From: Gautieria morchelliformis | Taxonomy: Eukaryota > Basidiomycota > Agaricomycetes > Gomphales > Gomphaceae | Assembly (NCBI GenBank): GCA_015179125.1 | Contig: WHVA01000089.1 | Location: forward strand, 186,001-250,000 | Length of the DNA stretch: 64,000 bases | Direction of reading: 5' to 3' | Part shown: positions 1 through 11,221 of the stretch, piece by piece | Numbering within the stretch: position 1 is the first letter of the stretch | How the letters are laid out: each line of letters opens with the position of its first letter | Notes under the pieces: generated by a model | The model's database searches: none | The model's input: the letters and a program-made list of their open reading frames with translations, nothing else | Told to the model about the DNA's origin: nothing | Made by a program: the position numbers and the translations under genes

Positions 1-2190
1 GGGATTGTCAGGTTACTTCTAGATAAGGGAGCAGACATGAATATGTATGGAGGACACCATAGAAGTGCATTGGAGGTGGCAGCATCAGAAGGTCATAGTA
101 CAACTGTGCAGCTGCTCTTAGAGAAGGGTGCAGACATGAATGGGCAGGGAGCATACTATGGGAGTGTGCTGGAGGCGGCAGCATCATGGGGTCACGACTC
201 AATTGTCCGGTTACTCATAGAGAAGGGCGTGGACATGAATGCTCATGGAGGAGGCCGTAGGAGTGCACTGCAGGCTGCAGTGACATGGGGTCATGATACA
301 ATTGTCCGGTTGCTCATAGAGAAGGGTGTGGATGTGAATGCTCATGGAGGACGCTATGGGAGTGCACTGCAGGTAGCAGCAGTAGAGGGTCAAGATATGA
401 TTGTCAAGGTGCTCCTAGAGAAGGGTGCAGATGTGAATGCACATGGAGGATGCCATGGGAGTGCACTGCAGGCGGCAGCAATAGAGGGTCATGATAAAAT
501 TGTCCTGTTGCTCCTAGAGAACGGTGCGGACATAAATGCTCAGGGAGGAGAGTATGGGAGTGCACTGAATGCAGCAGCATCACAGGGTTATGATATGATT
601 ATCCAGTTGCTCCTGGAGAAGGGCGTGGATTTGAATGCTCATGGAGCATGCTATGGGAGTGCACTGCAAATGGCAGTGTCAGGGGGTCATGAACAGACTG
701 TCCAGTTGCTCATAGAGAATGGCGCTGATGTGAATGCTCAGGGAGGATATTATGGAAGTGCCCTGAATGTGGCGGCAGTGCAGGGTCGTGATATGATTAT
801 CCGGTTGCTCCTAGAGAAGGGTGCAGATGTGAATGCTCAGGGAGGAGAGTTTGGGAATGCATTGAATGTGGCAGTGACATGGGGTCATGAACAGATTGTC
901 CAGTTGCTCCTTGAGAAGGGTGCGGATGTGAATGTTCACGGAGGACGCTATAGGAGTGCACTGGAGGTTGCGGCATCAAGGGGTCATGATATGATTGTCC
1001 GGTTGCTCATAGAGAAGGGCGCAGATGTGAATATGCATCAAGGAGGCCATAGAAGTGCACTGGAGGCAGCAGCATCAAAAGGTCATGGTACGACTGTCCA
1101 GTTGCTCTTAGAGAAGGGTGCGGATGTGAATCCTCATAGAGGCTGCAGGAGTGTGCTGCAAGTCGTGGCATCACATGGCCATGAATCGATTGTCCGGTTG
1201 CTCCTAGAGAAGGGCGCGGATGTGAATGCTCTGGGAGGAGAGTATGGGAGTGCACTGAATGCGGCAGCATCACTGGGTCATGATATGATTATCCAGTTGC
1301 TCCTAGAGAAGGGTGCGGATGTGAATGCTCAGGCAGGACACTATGGGAGTGCACTGCAGGTGGCAGCAACAGAGGGTTTTGAACCGATTGTCCAGTTGCT
1401 CCTAGAGAAGGGTGCCGATGTGAATGCTAAGGGAGGATACTATGGAAGTGCACTGAATGCGGCAGCAGATTGGGGTCATGATATGATTATCCGGTTGCTC
1501 CTAGAGAAGGGAGTGGATGTGAATGCCCATGGAGGATGCTATGGGAGTGCACTGCAGGTGGCAGTGTCACGGGGTCATGAATCGACTGTCAAGTTGCTCA
1601 TAGAGAATGGCGCCGATGTGAATGCTCAGGGAGGATACTATGGAAGTGCACTGGAGGTCACATCGATAGAAGGTCGTGATACAACTGTCCTGTTGCTCCT
1701 AGAGAAGGGTGCAAATGTGAAAGCTCACCAAGGATCCCATAGGAGTGCGCTGAATGCAGCAGCATCGCGGGGTCATGAATCAATTGTCCGGTTGCTCCTT
1801 GAGAAAGGTGCAGACGTGAATGCTCAGGGAGCACACTATGGGAGCGCGCTGCAGGTGGCGGCATCATCAGGACATGCTACTATTGTCCGGTTGCTCCTCG
1901 AGAAGGGTGCGGATGTGAATGCTCAGGGAGCACACTATGGGAGTGCACTGCAAGCAGCAGCATCACAGGGTCATGATATCATTGTCCAGTTGCTCCTAGA
2001 GATGGGCGCCAGCATCAACACCCAAGGAGGAGTGTATGGTGGTGCACTGCAGGCAGCAGTGGCAAATGGCCATGATGTGATAGCATCATTGCTGCTGGAG
2101 ACAGCTGGGGCAGTCCCCAATGTAAACCTGCATACAGTGTTGCCAGAGTTGAAGTTGGTGCGTGCCAGCCCTGCACCAGACCTATTTTGA
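1..2190 (+). CDS. Ankyrin-repeat protein, 3' part (5' end outside window)
   Basis: The frame is open from base 1, so the gene starts upstream. The visible 729 codons are almost entirely ankyrin repeats of about 33 residues (roughly 21 units). Each follows the pattern G-x-ALxxAAxxGH-xxIVxLLLEKGADVNAxGG. The repeats are very alike at DNA level, as in fungal NLR (STAND) ankyrin arrays. There the repeats form the ligand-sensing C-terminal domain of a NACHT protein, but no NACHT domain is visible here, so an NLR identity is inferred. The last 30 residues (after LLLETAG) are not ankyrin. They run to a TGA at 2188-2190, only 82 bases before a Tup1-like WD40 reading in the same frame. A fusion or readthrough to that domain is possible but is blocked by three in-frame stops (2188, 2215, 2218). 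Confidence 0.85.
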   Translation, partial: GIVRLLLDKGADMNMYGGHHRSALEVAASEGHSTTVQLLLEKGADMNGQGAYYGSVLEAAASWGHDSIVRLLIEKGVDMNAHGGGRRSALQAAVTWGHDTIVRLLIEKGVDVNAHGGRYGSALQVAAVEGQDMIVKVLLEKGADVNAHGGCHGSALQAAAIEGHDKIVLLLLENGADINAQGGEYGSALNAAASQGYDMIIQLLLEKGVDLNAHGACYGSALQMAVSGGHEQTVQLLIENGADVNAQGGYYGSALNVAAVQGRDMIIRLLLEKGADVNAQGGEFGNALNVAVTWGHEQIVQLLLEKGADVNVHGGRYRSALEVAASRGHDMIVRLLIEKGADVNMHQGGHRSALEAAASKGHGTTVQLLLEKGADVNPHRGCRSVLQVVASHGHESIVRLLLEKGADVNALGGEYGSALNAAASLGHDMIIQLLLEKGADVNAQAGHYGSALQVAATEGFEPIVQLLLEKGADVNAKGGYYGSALNAAADWGHDMIIRLLLEKGVDVNAHGGCYGSALQVAVSRGHESTVKLLIENGADVNAQGGYYGSALEVTSIEGRDTTVLLLLEKGANVKAHQGSHRSALNAAASRGHESIVRLLLEKGADVNAQGAHYGSALQVAASSGHATIVRLLLEKGADVNAQGAHYGSALQAAASQGHDIIVQLLLEMGASINTQGGVYGGALQAAVANGHDVIASLLLETAGAVPNVNLHTVLPELKLVRASPAPDLF

Positions 2191-2271
2191 TCCCCATGTG
2201 CTCATTCCCCTCTTTGATAACAGGGATCAGGATGGGCAGCCACTTTCAGAAAGCATGTCCCACAATGCCCA

Positions 2272-4001
2272 GTAGATGTTGATCTAATTCATACGCTAAA
2301 GCATGATGATCAGAGGTGAGTTGCCATGGATGAGTTGTTTTGGGGCCATGGGTTTGGTTGTGGCTGTAAAAAAGTTGGATCTGATTGAGCTCCCTTGTCT
2401 TGTATCCATCAAGTAGTCCCATTTACTGAACCTACACCTTCCAGCCACATTTGGTCCGTCCACTTCTCGGCTGATGGATGCTACCTCGCAATTGGGTGCA
2501 AACTGTCTGTGCAGATATATGACACAGTCACTTGGGAAAGGACATGGTAAGTGATTGCCTTGTCTTTCACTTTGTCCCCCATGACCCTCTCCCTTTCCTT
2601 CATCTGCACTACACATTGACCACACTCCCAACAGTGTGCTCATCGAGGACAACAATCTTGCAGACCTCAGCATCAATAGTGTGTGCTTTAGCCCAGACGG
2701 ACGCTACCTCGCGACAGGGACATCCAACGTCAATATTCCGGTGTGTGTTTGCTCATGTCATGCACTGACATCTTTCATTTACCCTTTTGCCTACTCCTTG
2801 ATTCCCTCTACTTCCTGCAATCCATGCTTATTCGTGGACTATGTTTTTCCTTCCACATGCACATTTATCCCTCACAACCTGTGTATCCCATCACTGTACC
2901 TCACCGTCAGATATGGGACCTTGCCAACAAGTGCATTGTCTCCCTCTTACAGGGTCATAATGGTGGTGTTACCTCCCTCAACTTCTCACATGATGGCCGC
3001 CTCATTGTTTCTGGCTCCTGGGACAACACCATGTGCATCTGGGACATGGAGAATGGTCAGCACAAGATGCTGTCGATCACAGTACCTGTGAATGTGCGTC
3101 TTATTGTCATATATTGTTGCAGGTGGCATGCTGATATACTACATCATTGTGCTTATGCGGGTATTAACACCTGGTTATGGTGTGTTTGTGTTGGTTTTGG
3201 CTTGCACTATGCAGCTCAGCACCGGCATATTGTCTGTCTCCATCTCTCCCGATGGGTCCCTGGTTGCCGCAGGCTACTGTGACAATATCGTTCGCCTTTG
3301 GGATGTCCAAACAGGGCAGCTCATTGAGTGCCTCATGGGTCACACTGAATGGGTGTCCAGCGTGATGTTCACACCTAATGGAAAGGGACTCATCAGTGGG
3401 GGCTTGGAGGGGAGGCTGAAGTATTGGGATTTGGAGCCATGGCTAAGCACACAGAGAGGGGCATTGGGGCAGTCATATGAAGTAGGTGTAGAGAATGTGG
3501 GCTTGTCTGCAGAGAAGAGCACACAGAATGAAGGTGTGTGTGTGTGTACAGTCGAGTTTATAAGCCATACAGTGAGTGGCCACCTGTGTTTCCTTTTGCT
3601 TCTTTTGCTCGGTGTCAGCTTGTCAATCTTCACTCTTCACAAACCATGATACTCATTAGGGTGGATGTAGCGTCATGCTGTGACCTCCATCGCTGTGTCA
3701 CCTGACAGTCAGTGGGTCGTATCAGGTTCATTTGACCAGAGTGTGCGGTTCTGGGACCTGTGCACAGGGGAAGAACAGCTCATACTGCATGGACACAGGC
3801 ATGGTGGTATGTCCCAGCATGTTTGTACCATGTGTGCATATGCTCATTTCTCATTGCCCAATGTGTGCATGTATGCACCCACCTGTAGTGCTTTCTGTCG
3901 ACCTGAGCCAGACCGGGGGCATGCTAGCCACAAGCGGCATGGATGGGCATGTGAATTTATGTGCATGCTTGTTCCTTGTTCATAGAAGACACTCATGTTG
4001 A
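2272..4001 (+). pseudogene. Tup1-like WD40 domain, seven spliced segments, no N-terminal domain
   Basis: Segments 2272-2315, 2445-2546, 2635-2740, 2911-3087, 3215-3535, 3671-3806 and 3889-4001 join in phase across GT-AG introns of 82-170 bases. They read as a WD40 propeller. The order of motifs ([86 protein letters not shown]) is that of the fungal corepressor Tup1. Tup1 binds Ssn6/Cyc8 and represses transcription in the nucleus. The N-terminal tetramerisation helix expected of Tup1 is absent; the upstream DNA encodes ankyrin repeats instead. The C-terminus is also atypical: it ends in LVHRRHSC rather than a final WD blade. It may be a truncated paralogue or the second half of an ankyrin-WD40 gene. 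Whether it is expressed is unknown, so I call it a pseudogene cautiously. Confidence 0.6.
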
Positions 4002-4384
4002 TGCTGACTTGCAGGGAGCTACACAATGCCACAATGATGGCACTGTAAAAAAACATATAAACTTGAGTCATATAATTGTATATATGGAAAGCCAGACTGG
4101 CCAGCTTTATTTTTAGCTGCCACACCACTGTTCCAGACACAATTTATCACTGGATGAGTCAGGATGAATGCTTAGACATCTGACATCATAATAAAGACAG
4201 GCGTTGGGGTGAAATAAAGGTGTATGGTCAAAAAACAACGAAAACATGCCACTCCATTATAAGCAAAGACAACAACCATCACTAAGTCAAATTAAAACTG
4301 TACAATGAAAAAATAAAATAAAATAAAAGAAGGAAAAGGAAATGGGGCCTGTTGCATTATAAGCCACCTTTCTACAGGCATAAA
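4002..4384. other. Intergenic, nothing recognised
   Basis: AT-rich non-coding sequence between the WD40 segments and the LINE fragment. It contains A-rich runs around 4300-4340. I see no gene here. Confidence 0.5.
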
Positions 4385-5020
4385 AATCTTTGGCAAGAGT
4401 TGTTAAGTGGACACTTCTATCACACAGACTGTCTAAGCCATCTACAGGGGTCTGAGCAGGCTACATAAGACAACTCTACTGCACAATAGCCATCCCGAAG
4501 TTAACATATGCAGCCAACATGCGGTTCACGCCCATACACAAAAAGGAAGGACAGAAAAGAGCGACAGGCTTGGTGGGGGTAGTGCGTAAGTTAACCTTGG
4601 TGCAGCACCTCATGACCATCATGATCATGGGGGCAATGTGGACGACCGCCAGTGACATCCTGGAGGCCCATGCAAACATGATGCTGATTGAGCTGATTCT
4701 CCTCAGACTATGTTACAGGGCTGCTAGTCAGATGGCAACCCTCTCCAAGACACACCCGCTCTACTGGCCAATATGCACCTGCACCTGCCATCTGGTCAAG
4801 AGACACCCTTCTCCACTGCATATGCTCCTCCACACATTTGGCTTAACCCCAGACACCTTTGAGACGATCTGCCCTGCAGTCTATGTCCCCAATGCACCAC
4901 AACTGTACTCCACAAAAATCACAAGCTCCAAATAAGAGTCCAGAGGATGATGAGGGCAACACCACCGACACTAAAGTATACAGCGATGGGTTGGGCACGG
5001 AAGGTAAAGCAGGGGCCACC
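4385..5020 (+). pseudogene. LINE reverse transcriptase tail and RNase H start (fragment)
   Basis: The plus-strand reading contains AIPKLTYAAN, LEAHANMMLIELILLR, HPSPLHMLLHTFGL and then VYSDGLGTEGKAGA. This is the order found in basidiomycete Tad-like LINE ORF2 between the RT thumb and the RNase H domain; the last motif is the first RNase H strand with its catalytic Asp. A stop codon interrupts the reading near 4450 and the frame shifts near 4935. The LINE sequence stops exactly where the LTR-like repeat at 5021 begins. It resumes, same strand and later in the protein, at 6411. The two pieces are therefore probably one copy. Confidence 0.65.
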
Positions 5021-5203
5021 TGTAAGGAAGTAGATTCACAGGGGGGGGTTGACAAGTCCCCACTGTATAGTAGTGCGTGGGAAATGCCCAGCAGTTCCCC
5101 AGCTTAACTTATCTTGTAACCGTCATTACATAGATCAGAATCCCACAGCTTGGTCGATCTCTGTGTTAAGACTATAAGTCGTACTGTAGTTCAGCTTTAC
5201 CAA
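5021..5203 (+). repeat. Solo LTR-like copy of the hairpin-element family
   Basis: It begins TGTAAGGAAGTAGATTCA. It then shares the run of G, the CCCCACTGTATAGTAGTGCG block, GTTCCCCAGCTTAA and the following approximately 100 bases with the two direct repeats of the element at 18606-21123, in reverse orientation relative to them. No internal region follows. The right end is approximate (CTTTACCA near 5202) and no clean target duplication is visible. Confidence 0.6.
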
Positions 5204-6037
5204 GGCTGAGCTCGGATCTCGGACAGAGGGCTTGGCTTCAACCTCGTGGGTTGCACCCACTCAGTGTTCTGCCCTAATTTCAGGAACAGTCTTGGATATA
5301 AGCCGAGGATCGGAATTGATATCAAGTAGAGGGGTTTAATGTACAAGAAGCTAAGTTGATATCTGAACTGAGGAACTACGATACATGACTTGGGGGGTTT
5401 ATATAGGAGGATAATCATAACGGTTATGTAATACAGCATATATGAGTATATAATATATACTATAAGAGTATTAATAACAACATATAGGAATATATAGTAG
5501 TATTTATAAGGAGAATAATAGATGTTATTAGATGATTCTGTATATATTTAAACATCTCGAAGATATATATACATATGAGAGAGTATTAGACTACAAGATA
5601 GAGTAACAGATACTTGGAGAGATACTTGTAACAGATATGAGTAGGAGTATTAGTATGACTAGTTATAATGAGAGAGTATTAGACTACCATATGGAGTAAT
5701 AGTAGTTGTGTAGATATTTGTAATATATATGAATAGTTATAATGATATAGTGTATATTAAAAGTGGGTAGAAAAAATAAGAAGAGACGTAAAAATTGGCA
5801 GAGGCGTTCTCGTCGGTGGAGCCGCCGCTTGGGGAGGGACAAAATAAAAATTATTTATAGCCCAACAATAAGATTGGCATATACTTTCATCCTCTTCTTT
5901 TCTATAATTTGAGAATAAAATGGGTGAAGCTACAGGTAATAAAAAGTTGTGAGCATCCGCCATAGTAAAGTAGTATGCAGGGTCAAGAGGGATCAATGAT
6001 CGGAACAATGGACAGGGGAACAAAGGGTCGGGCATAC
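5204..6037. other. AT-rich non-coding DNA with a short tandem duplication
   Basis: No coding sequence is recognised. The first 250 bases resemble degraded retroelement LTR DNA on the minus strand: a TATATAAACC box read from 5405 downwards. From about 5430 to 5760 the sequence is strongly AT-rich. The 18-mer GAGAGAGTATTAGACTAC occurs at 5577-5594 and again at 5670-5687, marking a diverged tandem unit of 93 bases. Confidence 0.5.
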
Positions 6038-6396
6038 CACTGCAGGCATATAAAAGTTTTCTTGTCTGAAAAACTGTTCAAAAAACTGTAAAGATATTCC
6101 AAATATTTTTAGTGTTTTTTATGTCAAAAAAACTATAATAAAATTTTGTGTTTTTGTTAGAATTTGTTGAGCAAGAAAATTGTAAAAAAGTTTAAAGTTT
6201 TTTGCAGGGTTTTTTATGTCTTTTTATAAGTTTCTTTGTGAAAACACAAAGAAACCCATAAAAAACCCTGAAAAAAACTTTGAATTTTTTTTACAATTTT
6301 CTTGCTCAACAAATTCTAATAAAAACACAAAATTTTATTATAGTTTTTTTTTTTGAACAGTTTTTCAGACAAGAAAACTTTTATATGCCTGCAGTG
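6038..6396. mobile_element. Foldback (palindromic) MITE, 359 bp
   Basis: The two halves are near-perfect inverted copies. The outer arms start CACTGCAGGCATATAAAAG and the same sequence is found inverted at the right end; homology continues to the centre near 6245, with about 40 extra bases in the left arm only. TAC flanks both sides (6035-6037 and 6397-6399), so a TA or TAC target duplication is likely. The CACTG ends and TA-type site fit a Tc1/mariner-related non-autonomous element; this family assignment is inference. It contains no ORF. Confidence 0.75.
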
Positions 6397-6410
6397 TACA
6401 GGGAACTAAC

Positions 6411-7496
6411 TAGGAAGGGAAGTCAGGGGTGATAGAAAGGTCAGCGCAATACATTTTGGCCCTTGCTCACGACATGGCTAATAGAGTGGCAGCCCCACCT
6501 AGGCGACGTCAAGTGAAGCTAGAGATTGTGTGGATCTCGGGACATCATGGGGTTGGGGGCAATGAAGAGGCCAACGCTGAAGCAAAAGGGGCAGCAGAAG
6601 GGGAAAGCAGCGAGATGAGTAGTCTCTGACAGAAATGATAGGTTTCGAATAGAGTAGGGATGCGGCCTTTAGCTCAAGGCTGAGTTCGATGTACATTGTA
6701 TAGTACAAGAGAGGAAGGTAACTCGAAGTTTGACTTATAACTCGAAGTCAAACAAGATGTCAAAAGGTTCGTGATTATATTTAGTCGTACATGGGGTCGT
6801 GACGAGCTCAGATGTATGGTATGAGTATGGAATCGTACGAGTGAATAATGCATGTATGTTGCCAGTACCAAATAGCCGCTTCGCGGCTCGCATATTCAGT
6901 TCATCCTAAATCCAGGGTAAGAGGTGTTTGCTCAATGTTCAGCGTGATGGATATGGCGCAGGGATAGGCAATACTGAATAGGAATGATAGACTAGACGCG
7001 TAGGTGCTGGAGTGAAGGTGTCGCAAGATGGGAATGGGCAGATTGTTTGGATACTCATGTGTGTGTCAGTAATGTATCTCAGCTCGACTCGTTGTGTGCA
7101 TGTGGGGCTCGGGTGTAGGCTTGGCTCGGACTCATTGGGGGACTCGATGGCTTGCATGGGTGTATGTGTGTGTTCTGTGGTGCTCAGAATGGGCTTGGAT
7201 AGGTGCACGTGTGAGCCTTGGCTCAGATTGGGCTTGGATATAGATAGTAAGTGAGAGGTCGTTAGAGCAATCGTGAATAGAATCTGTTATAGTGGACATT
7301 ACGGGTCGTTAGTCGTGTGCGTGAAGTTATGAAGTGAATCAAGTGAAAATTGAGTCCATGGCTATTAAACCTGTCCTTACGACAGTCTCCCCACCTTTCT
7401 GAGAACTGAACCGCAGCCACACAGTGTTGCTGCAGTAAGACAAGTGTTCAGAACAGACCTAAGGAGCAGATGGAAGGAGCTATGGAGAGAATTGCC
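6411..7496 (+). pseudogene. LINE RNase H end and C-terminus, split by a solo LTR
   Basis: Segment 6411-6626 encodes an RNase H C-terminal half (IVWISGHHGVGGNEEANAEA, then AKGAAEGESS). Segment 7390-7496 continues in frame with PTFLRTEPQPHSVAAVRQVF to a TGA. Removing the LTR at 6627-7384 and one copy of the 5-bp duplication GTCTC joins SSL directly to PTFLR in one frame. The order and strand match the LINE piece at 4385-5020, so this is probably the 3' part of the same copy. It is non-functional. Confidence 0.7.
6627..7384. mobile_element. Solo LTR, 758 bp, with 5-bp target duplication
   Basis: Begins TGACAGAAATGATAGG and ends CTGTCCTTACGACA (TG...CA). It is flanked by GTCTC on both sides (6622-6626 and 7385-7389). 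It has no internal coding region, so it is the product of LTR-LTR recombination. The end resembles that of the solo LTR at 26524-27059 (TCCTTAC near the terminus), suggesting related Ty3/gypsy families. Confidence 0.8.
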
Positions 7497-7785
7497 ATGA
7501 GAGAGAGAGAAATGAGTGGATGAGGAAGAGACAGTGAGGGAGGCAGAGGACAAGATGGCAGGGGTGGACACATTCTGAGGTGATGGAGGGCACATGTATG
7601 AGGGTGTACATCCCTATAGGGGGGGCACCTGGAGCGGGGCTCCCAGCACGCAGTGGGTCCATAGGGACTGAGCGGAGTTGATATTAGAGCTACATCATCC
7701 TGTATCATGCTACCACATCCATCCTTTTCCTCTCACAATACAGCCTCTGTTCCCTTCTCCCTGAGAGAGTGAGTTCCCTACAGTT

Positions 7786-10700
7786 CCAGTTCCAGGCATC
7801 CAATGTTATGCCCTTCCCAGATCAGGACATTATCTGCAGCAACATAGCGCACTGCCGATACCGGACGAAGCTTGATATGTCTGAAGCATAAGAGCAGATC
7901 CGGATCCATCCAGAGGACATTGCAAAGACTGCATTTGGGACAATACTTGGCAAGTTTCAAAGCCAAGTAATCCAGATGGGGGATTGCAATGCGCCATCAA
8001 CATTCCAATAACTGATGACAGCTATCTTCCGCGACTGCATAGGTCACTTCGTCCATGTATATATGGACAACATTTTTATCTTCTCACACTCAGTTAAAGA
8101 GCACAAGGAACATCTCCGCATAGTCTTCAACAGACTATGCAAAAATCACCTCTTATTAATCAAGAAAAAGTGGACCTCTACTCAGAACGAATGGAGTGCC
8201 TTGGCCACATCATAGATGGCCAAGGCATGCATGCGGACGCAGACAAAATGCAACACATCTGCGAATGGAGGAGGCCCAGGATGTTCAATGAGGTCCAACA
8301 CTTCCTCATGCTTGTACAATACCTGGCACATTACATGCCAGATGTGAGCACGTACACCACCCCGTTGTCAGGATGCATACATAGCAACTTGCCATTTGAA
8401 TGGATGCCATTGTTTGACAAGTGCCTTCAAAGCATAAAGGCACTAGCCTGCAAGGCCCCCATCCTACGGCCGGTGGACCCATGGAGAGATGACCCCATCT
8501 GGGTCATCACAGACAGCTTGAAGTCAGGTGTTGGTGCCATATACGGCCAAGGCCCTGACTGGAAAACATGCTGGCCCGCTGGCTTCTTGTCAAAGAAGTT
8601 CAGTGTTTCCCAGCAACACTACAGAACCCACAAGCACGAGACAATCACCGTGCTTGAGGCCCTCATGAAATGGGAGGATAAGCTCCTAGGGCGAAGATTC
8701 ACCCCAGTCATGGACCACAAGGGTCTCAAATATTTTGAGACCCACAAAAATCTATGGGACTGTCAGGTCAGATGGTGGGAGTTCCTCTCCTGGTTCAACT
8801 TCAACACCATACATGTTGACAGTGCTGAGAACAAGGTCACAGACTGTCTGTCTCACTACTATGAGAGCGACACGAGTGACAACAGTCACCTGGAGCACAT
8901 CTTTGTAAATGCAGATGCACACCTTGACCCAGAAGGTGAGCTGCTGCCCACCAACCGATACATCAAACTAAGGGCAGCAGCAGCGAGGCGATCAACTCAC
9001 CTCACTGAGAAAACAGAGACACAGACCACAGAGGCTGCCACAGTAAACGGAGGCTCTTCAAAGGAGCTGGAGATGAACATCACCACTGAAGATGACAACA
9101 ATGTTTAGGCCATTGCCTCAGGACCACGGGGACGCCATGTTCTCAAAGAGCATGGTGCACCCAGATTCCCACCCAAGGTTTGGCCTCCGGGATGGGCTGA
9201 TTTGGACAAAAATCAGCTCAAAAGAGACATGATTGCCATCCCCTGGACTGTTTTCCAAGGGGGAAGGAGACTGATCGAAATCATAATTGATCATGCCCAC
9301 AGGACAGTCGGCCACTATGGCCACATGAAAACTTCGAGTTACATTCAAAAATCATATTGGTGGCAGGGCATGGGCCCCGACATTGAGACATTCTGCATTT
9401 CATGCGCAAGGTGCCAGATGAACAAAACTGGCACCCAGTGGCCCAAAGGCCTACTGCACAGCCTGCCCATCCCGGACAGGCCGTGGCAGTCGATTTGAAT
9501 TGACTTCATGGGTCCATTTCCCAAGTCAAACGACTGTGATTACCTCATGGTAATCATAGACAAGCTCACATTGCATGTCCACTTCATCCCAACAATGACG
9601 AGGGTGACAGTGAAAGGAGTAGCCTGGCTATTCCTCAAGGAAGTTGTCAGACTCCATGGAGTCCCTGACTCCATCGTCTTGGATTGAGACTCAAAGTTCA
9701 CATCGATCTTCTGGCATGAACTCCAGCAGCTCATGGGGACTAGGCTCCTCATGTCCACAGTTGCAGACAATCAAAGTCAGCTAATTTGGTGACCCTATTT
9801 ATGCACACTGCCACAAACATCCAGAATAGTCAAAAACTGCTAAAACATGTATATTACACCCTGATGAACATAATTCTACAAGCCAATTTCCTTATATCAA
9901 AAAATCTTTCGGCCAACAACGCTGAAAATTTGGCCACCCCCTGAAAAATTCAGGAAAAATATGAAAAATTGTGTAATCAAAAGATCTCAATGAGCTGAAC
10001 ATGATTATGTTTGCCAAATGATGTTTGGGCTAACAGTTGTGGTGGAAAAACAGGTGGAATTTGTTAGTAATCTGGAGGATGACTCAGCCACGGAACTGGC
10101 ATGCACATAACTGGTGGTTTGAGATGGTGCACCAGCATGGCATCAACACAGCAGCTTAGAGTAATACACTGACAATTTAGTATATAAAAGGCAGTGAAAT
10201 CTAGAGTAATAAAGGATAACATATTATATTTTTTAACTTCTTTGCTCTACAGGTCTCCCACCTCACACAGCTGTATCCTCTTCAATGGCTCACCAACATT
10301 GGTTACTCCACACTGCCCCGAAAGCGAAAGCTCAGGAGCTCTAACTATTTGACATCTTTTTCTAATCGACCCAAGTCAAATGATCAATTAATGCCGGACT
10401 CACTTCACAGAGCTTAGTCAGCCCATGCAAATATTGTGCACCAAGAACACAACAATATATTCAATGACTGAGTGCACCAAAATATATCCGGGAAGAAAAA
10501 ACAACAATGGCAGGGCTAAAAGCAGAACAATTATGTCACTAGATGCTGTTCTGAATCGAACTTAGCATACATATTTTTCAAATTTTTGGTCCAAAAAATT
10601 TGGCCACTTCAAAAGTTATAGGAAAAATATAAAAGATGTGTTTTCTGACGTATTTTGACCCACTGAATCCGATTCTGAACTCAGTTTTTCCAAAAAAAAA

Positions 10701-11221
10701 CTTGATCACGAGATATCAAATTTGTGGACTTTGATTGTCTGCAACCATACCGCATTCCATCTGCAGACGGATGGAGCAACCAAGTGGGCCAACCGCTCGA
10801 TAGGACAAGTCCTATGGATGGTCATCAAGGATGACCAAAAGGACTGGACCCACAAGTGCCCAATGGTTGAGGTTGCCATCAACAGCAATGTCAGTGCTAC
10901 CACAGGGTTTGCACCCTTCAAGCTGAACCATGGCTACATGCCACGGATTGACCTGGCCATGATGGCGGATACTCCTTTCAAGGGAGTATCCCAGTTCGCC
11001 CAACAAGCTCAATGGAACCTGATAACAGCACATGATGCAATATTAGAGCATCATGTGACACAGGTGTTTCATGCAAACAAGAAACGCTGGGACAGTGACA
11101 TGTATGCGGTTGGCGACTGCGTATACTTGTCTACTCAGAACCTGGCCCTGCCCAAGGGAAGGGCCAGGAAGCTGGTGCAGTGATACATTGGTCCATTATC
11201 ATGTACTCAAGACCCATAATG
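7786..11221 (+). pseudogene. Ty3/gypsy pol remnant (RT, RNase H, integrase)
   Basis: RT begins at PFPDQDII and reads YRTKLDMS, then MGDCNAPSTFQ and the catalytic box as VYMDN, where the second Asp of the usual YMDD is Asn. Stop codons lie in this part (for example TAA at about 7890). The 323-codon frame 8137-9108 covers the RT connection and RNase H (WVITDSLKSGVGAIY, HKHETITVLEALMKW). The integrase follows, with an HHCC zinc finger (HAHRTVGHYGHMK, CISCARCQ) at 9290-9430 and a core with DFMGPFPKSND and LHGVPDSIVLD, where stops are again present. The rest of the core (FHLQTDGATKWANRSIGQ) and the C-terminus resume at 10750 after the insertion 9760-10745. The reading ends near 11183. No LTR pair was found for it. 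Confidence 0.8.
9760..10745. mobile_element. Non-autonomous DNA element with about 28-bp terminal inverted repeats
   Basis: The left end reads GTTGCAGACAATCAAAGTC and the right end is its exact inverse for 19 bases, with weaker homology continuing to AATTT. It is AT-rich, has no ORF of note, and interrupts the integrase core exactly between MST and TAFHLQTDG. A target duplication is not clear. Possible short imperfect copies are CCACAG on the left and CCATACCG on the right. Superfamily not assigned. Confidence 0.6.

Noticed and set aside
1007-1867. Minus-strand ORFs in the ankyrin array
   Set aside because: Periodic text copying the ankyrin unit in the wrong frame; shadow of the real gene.
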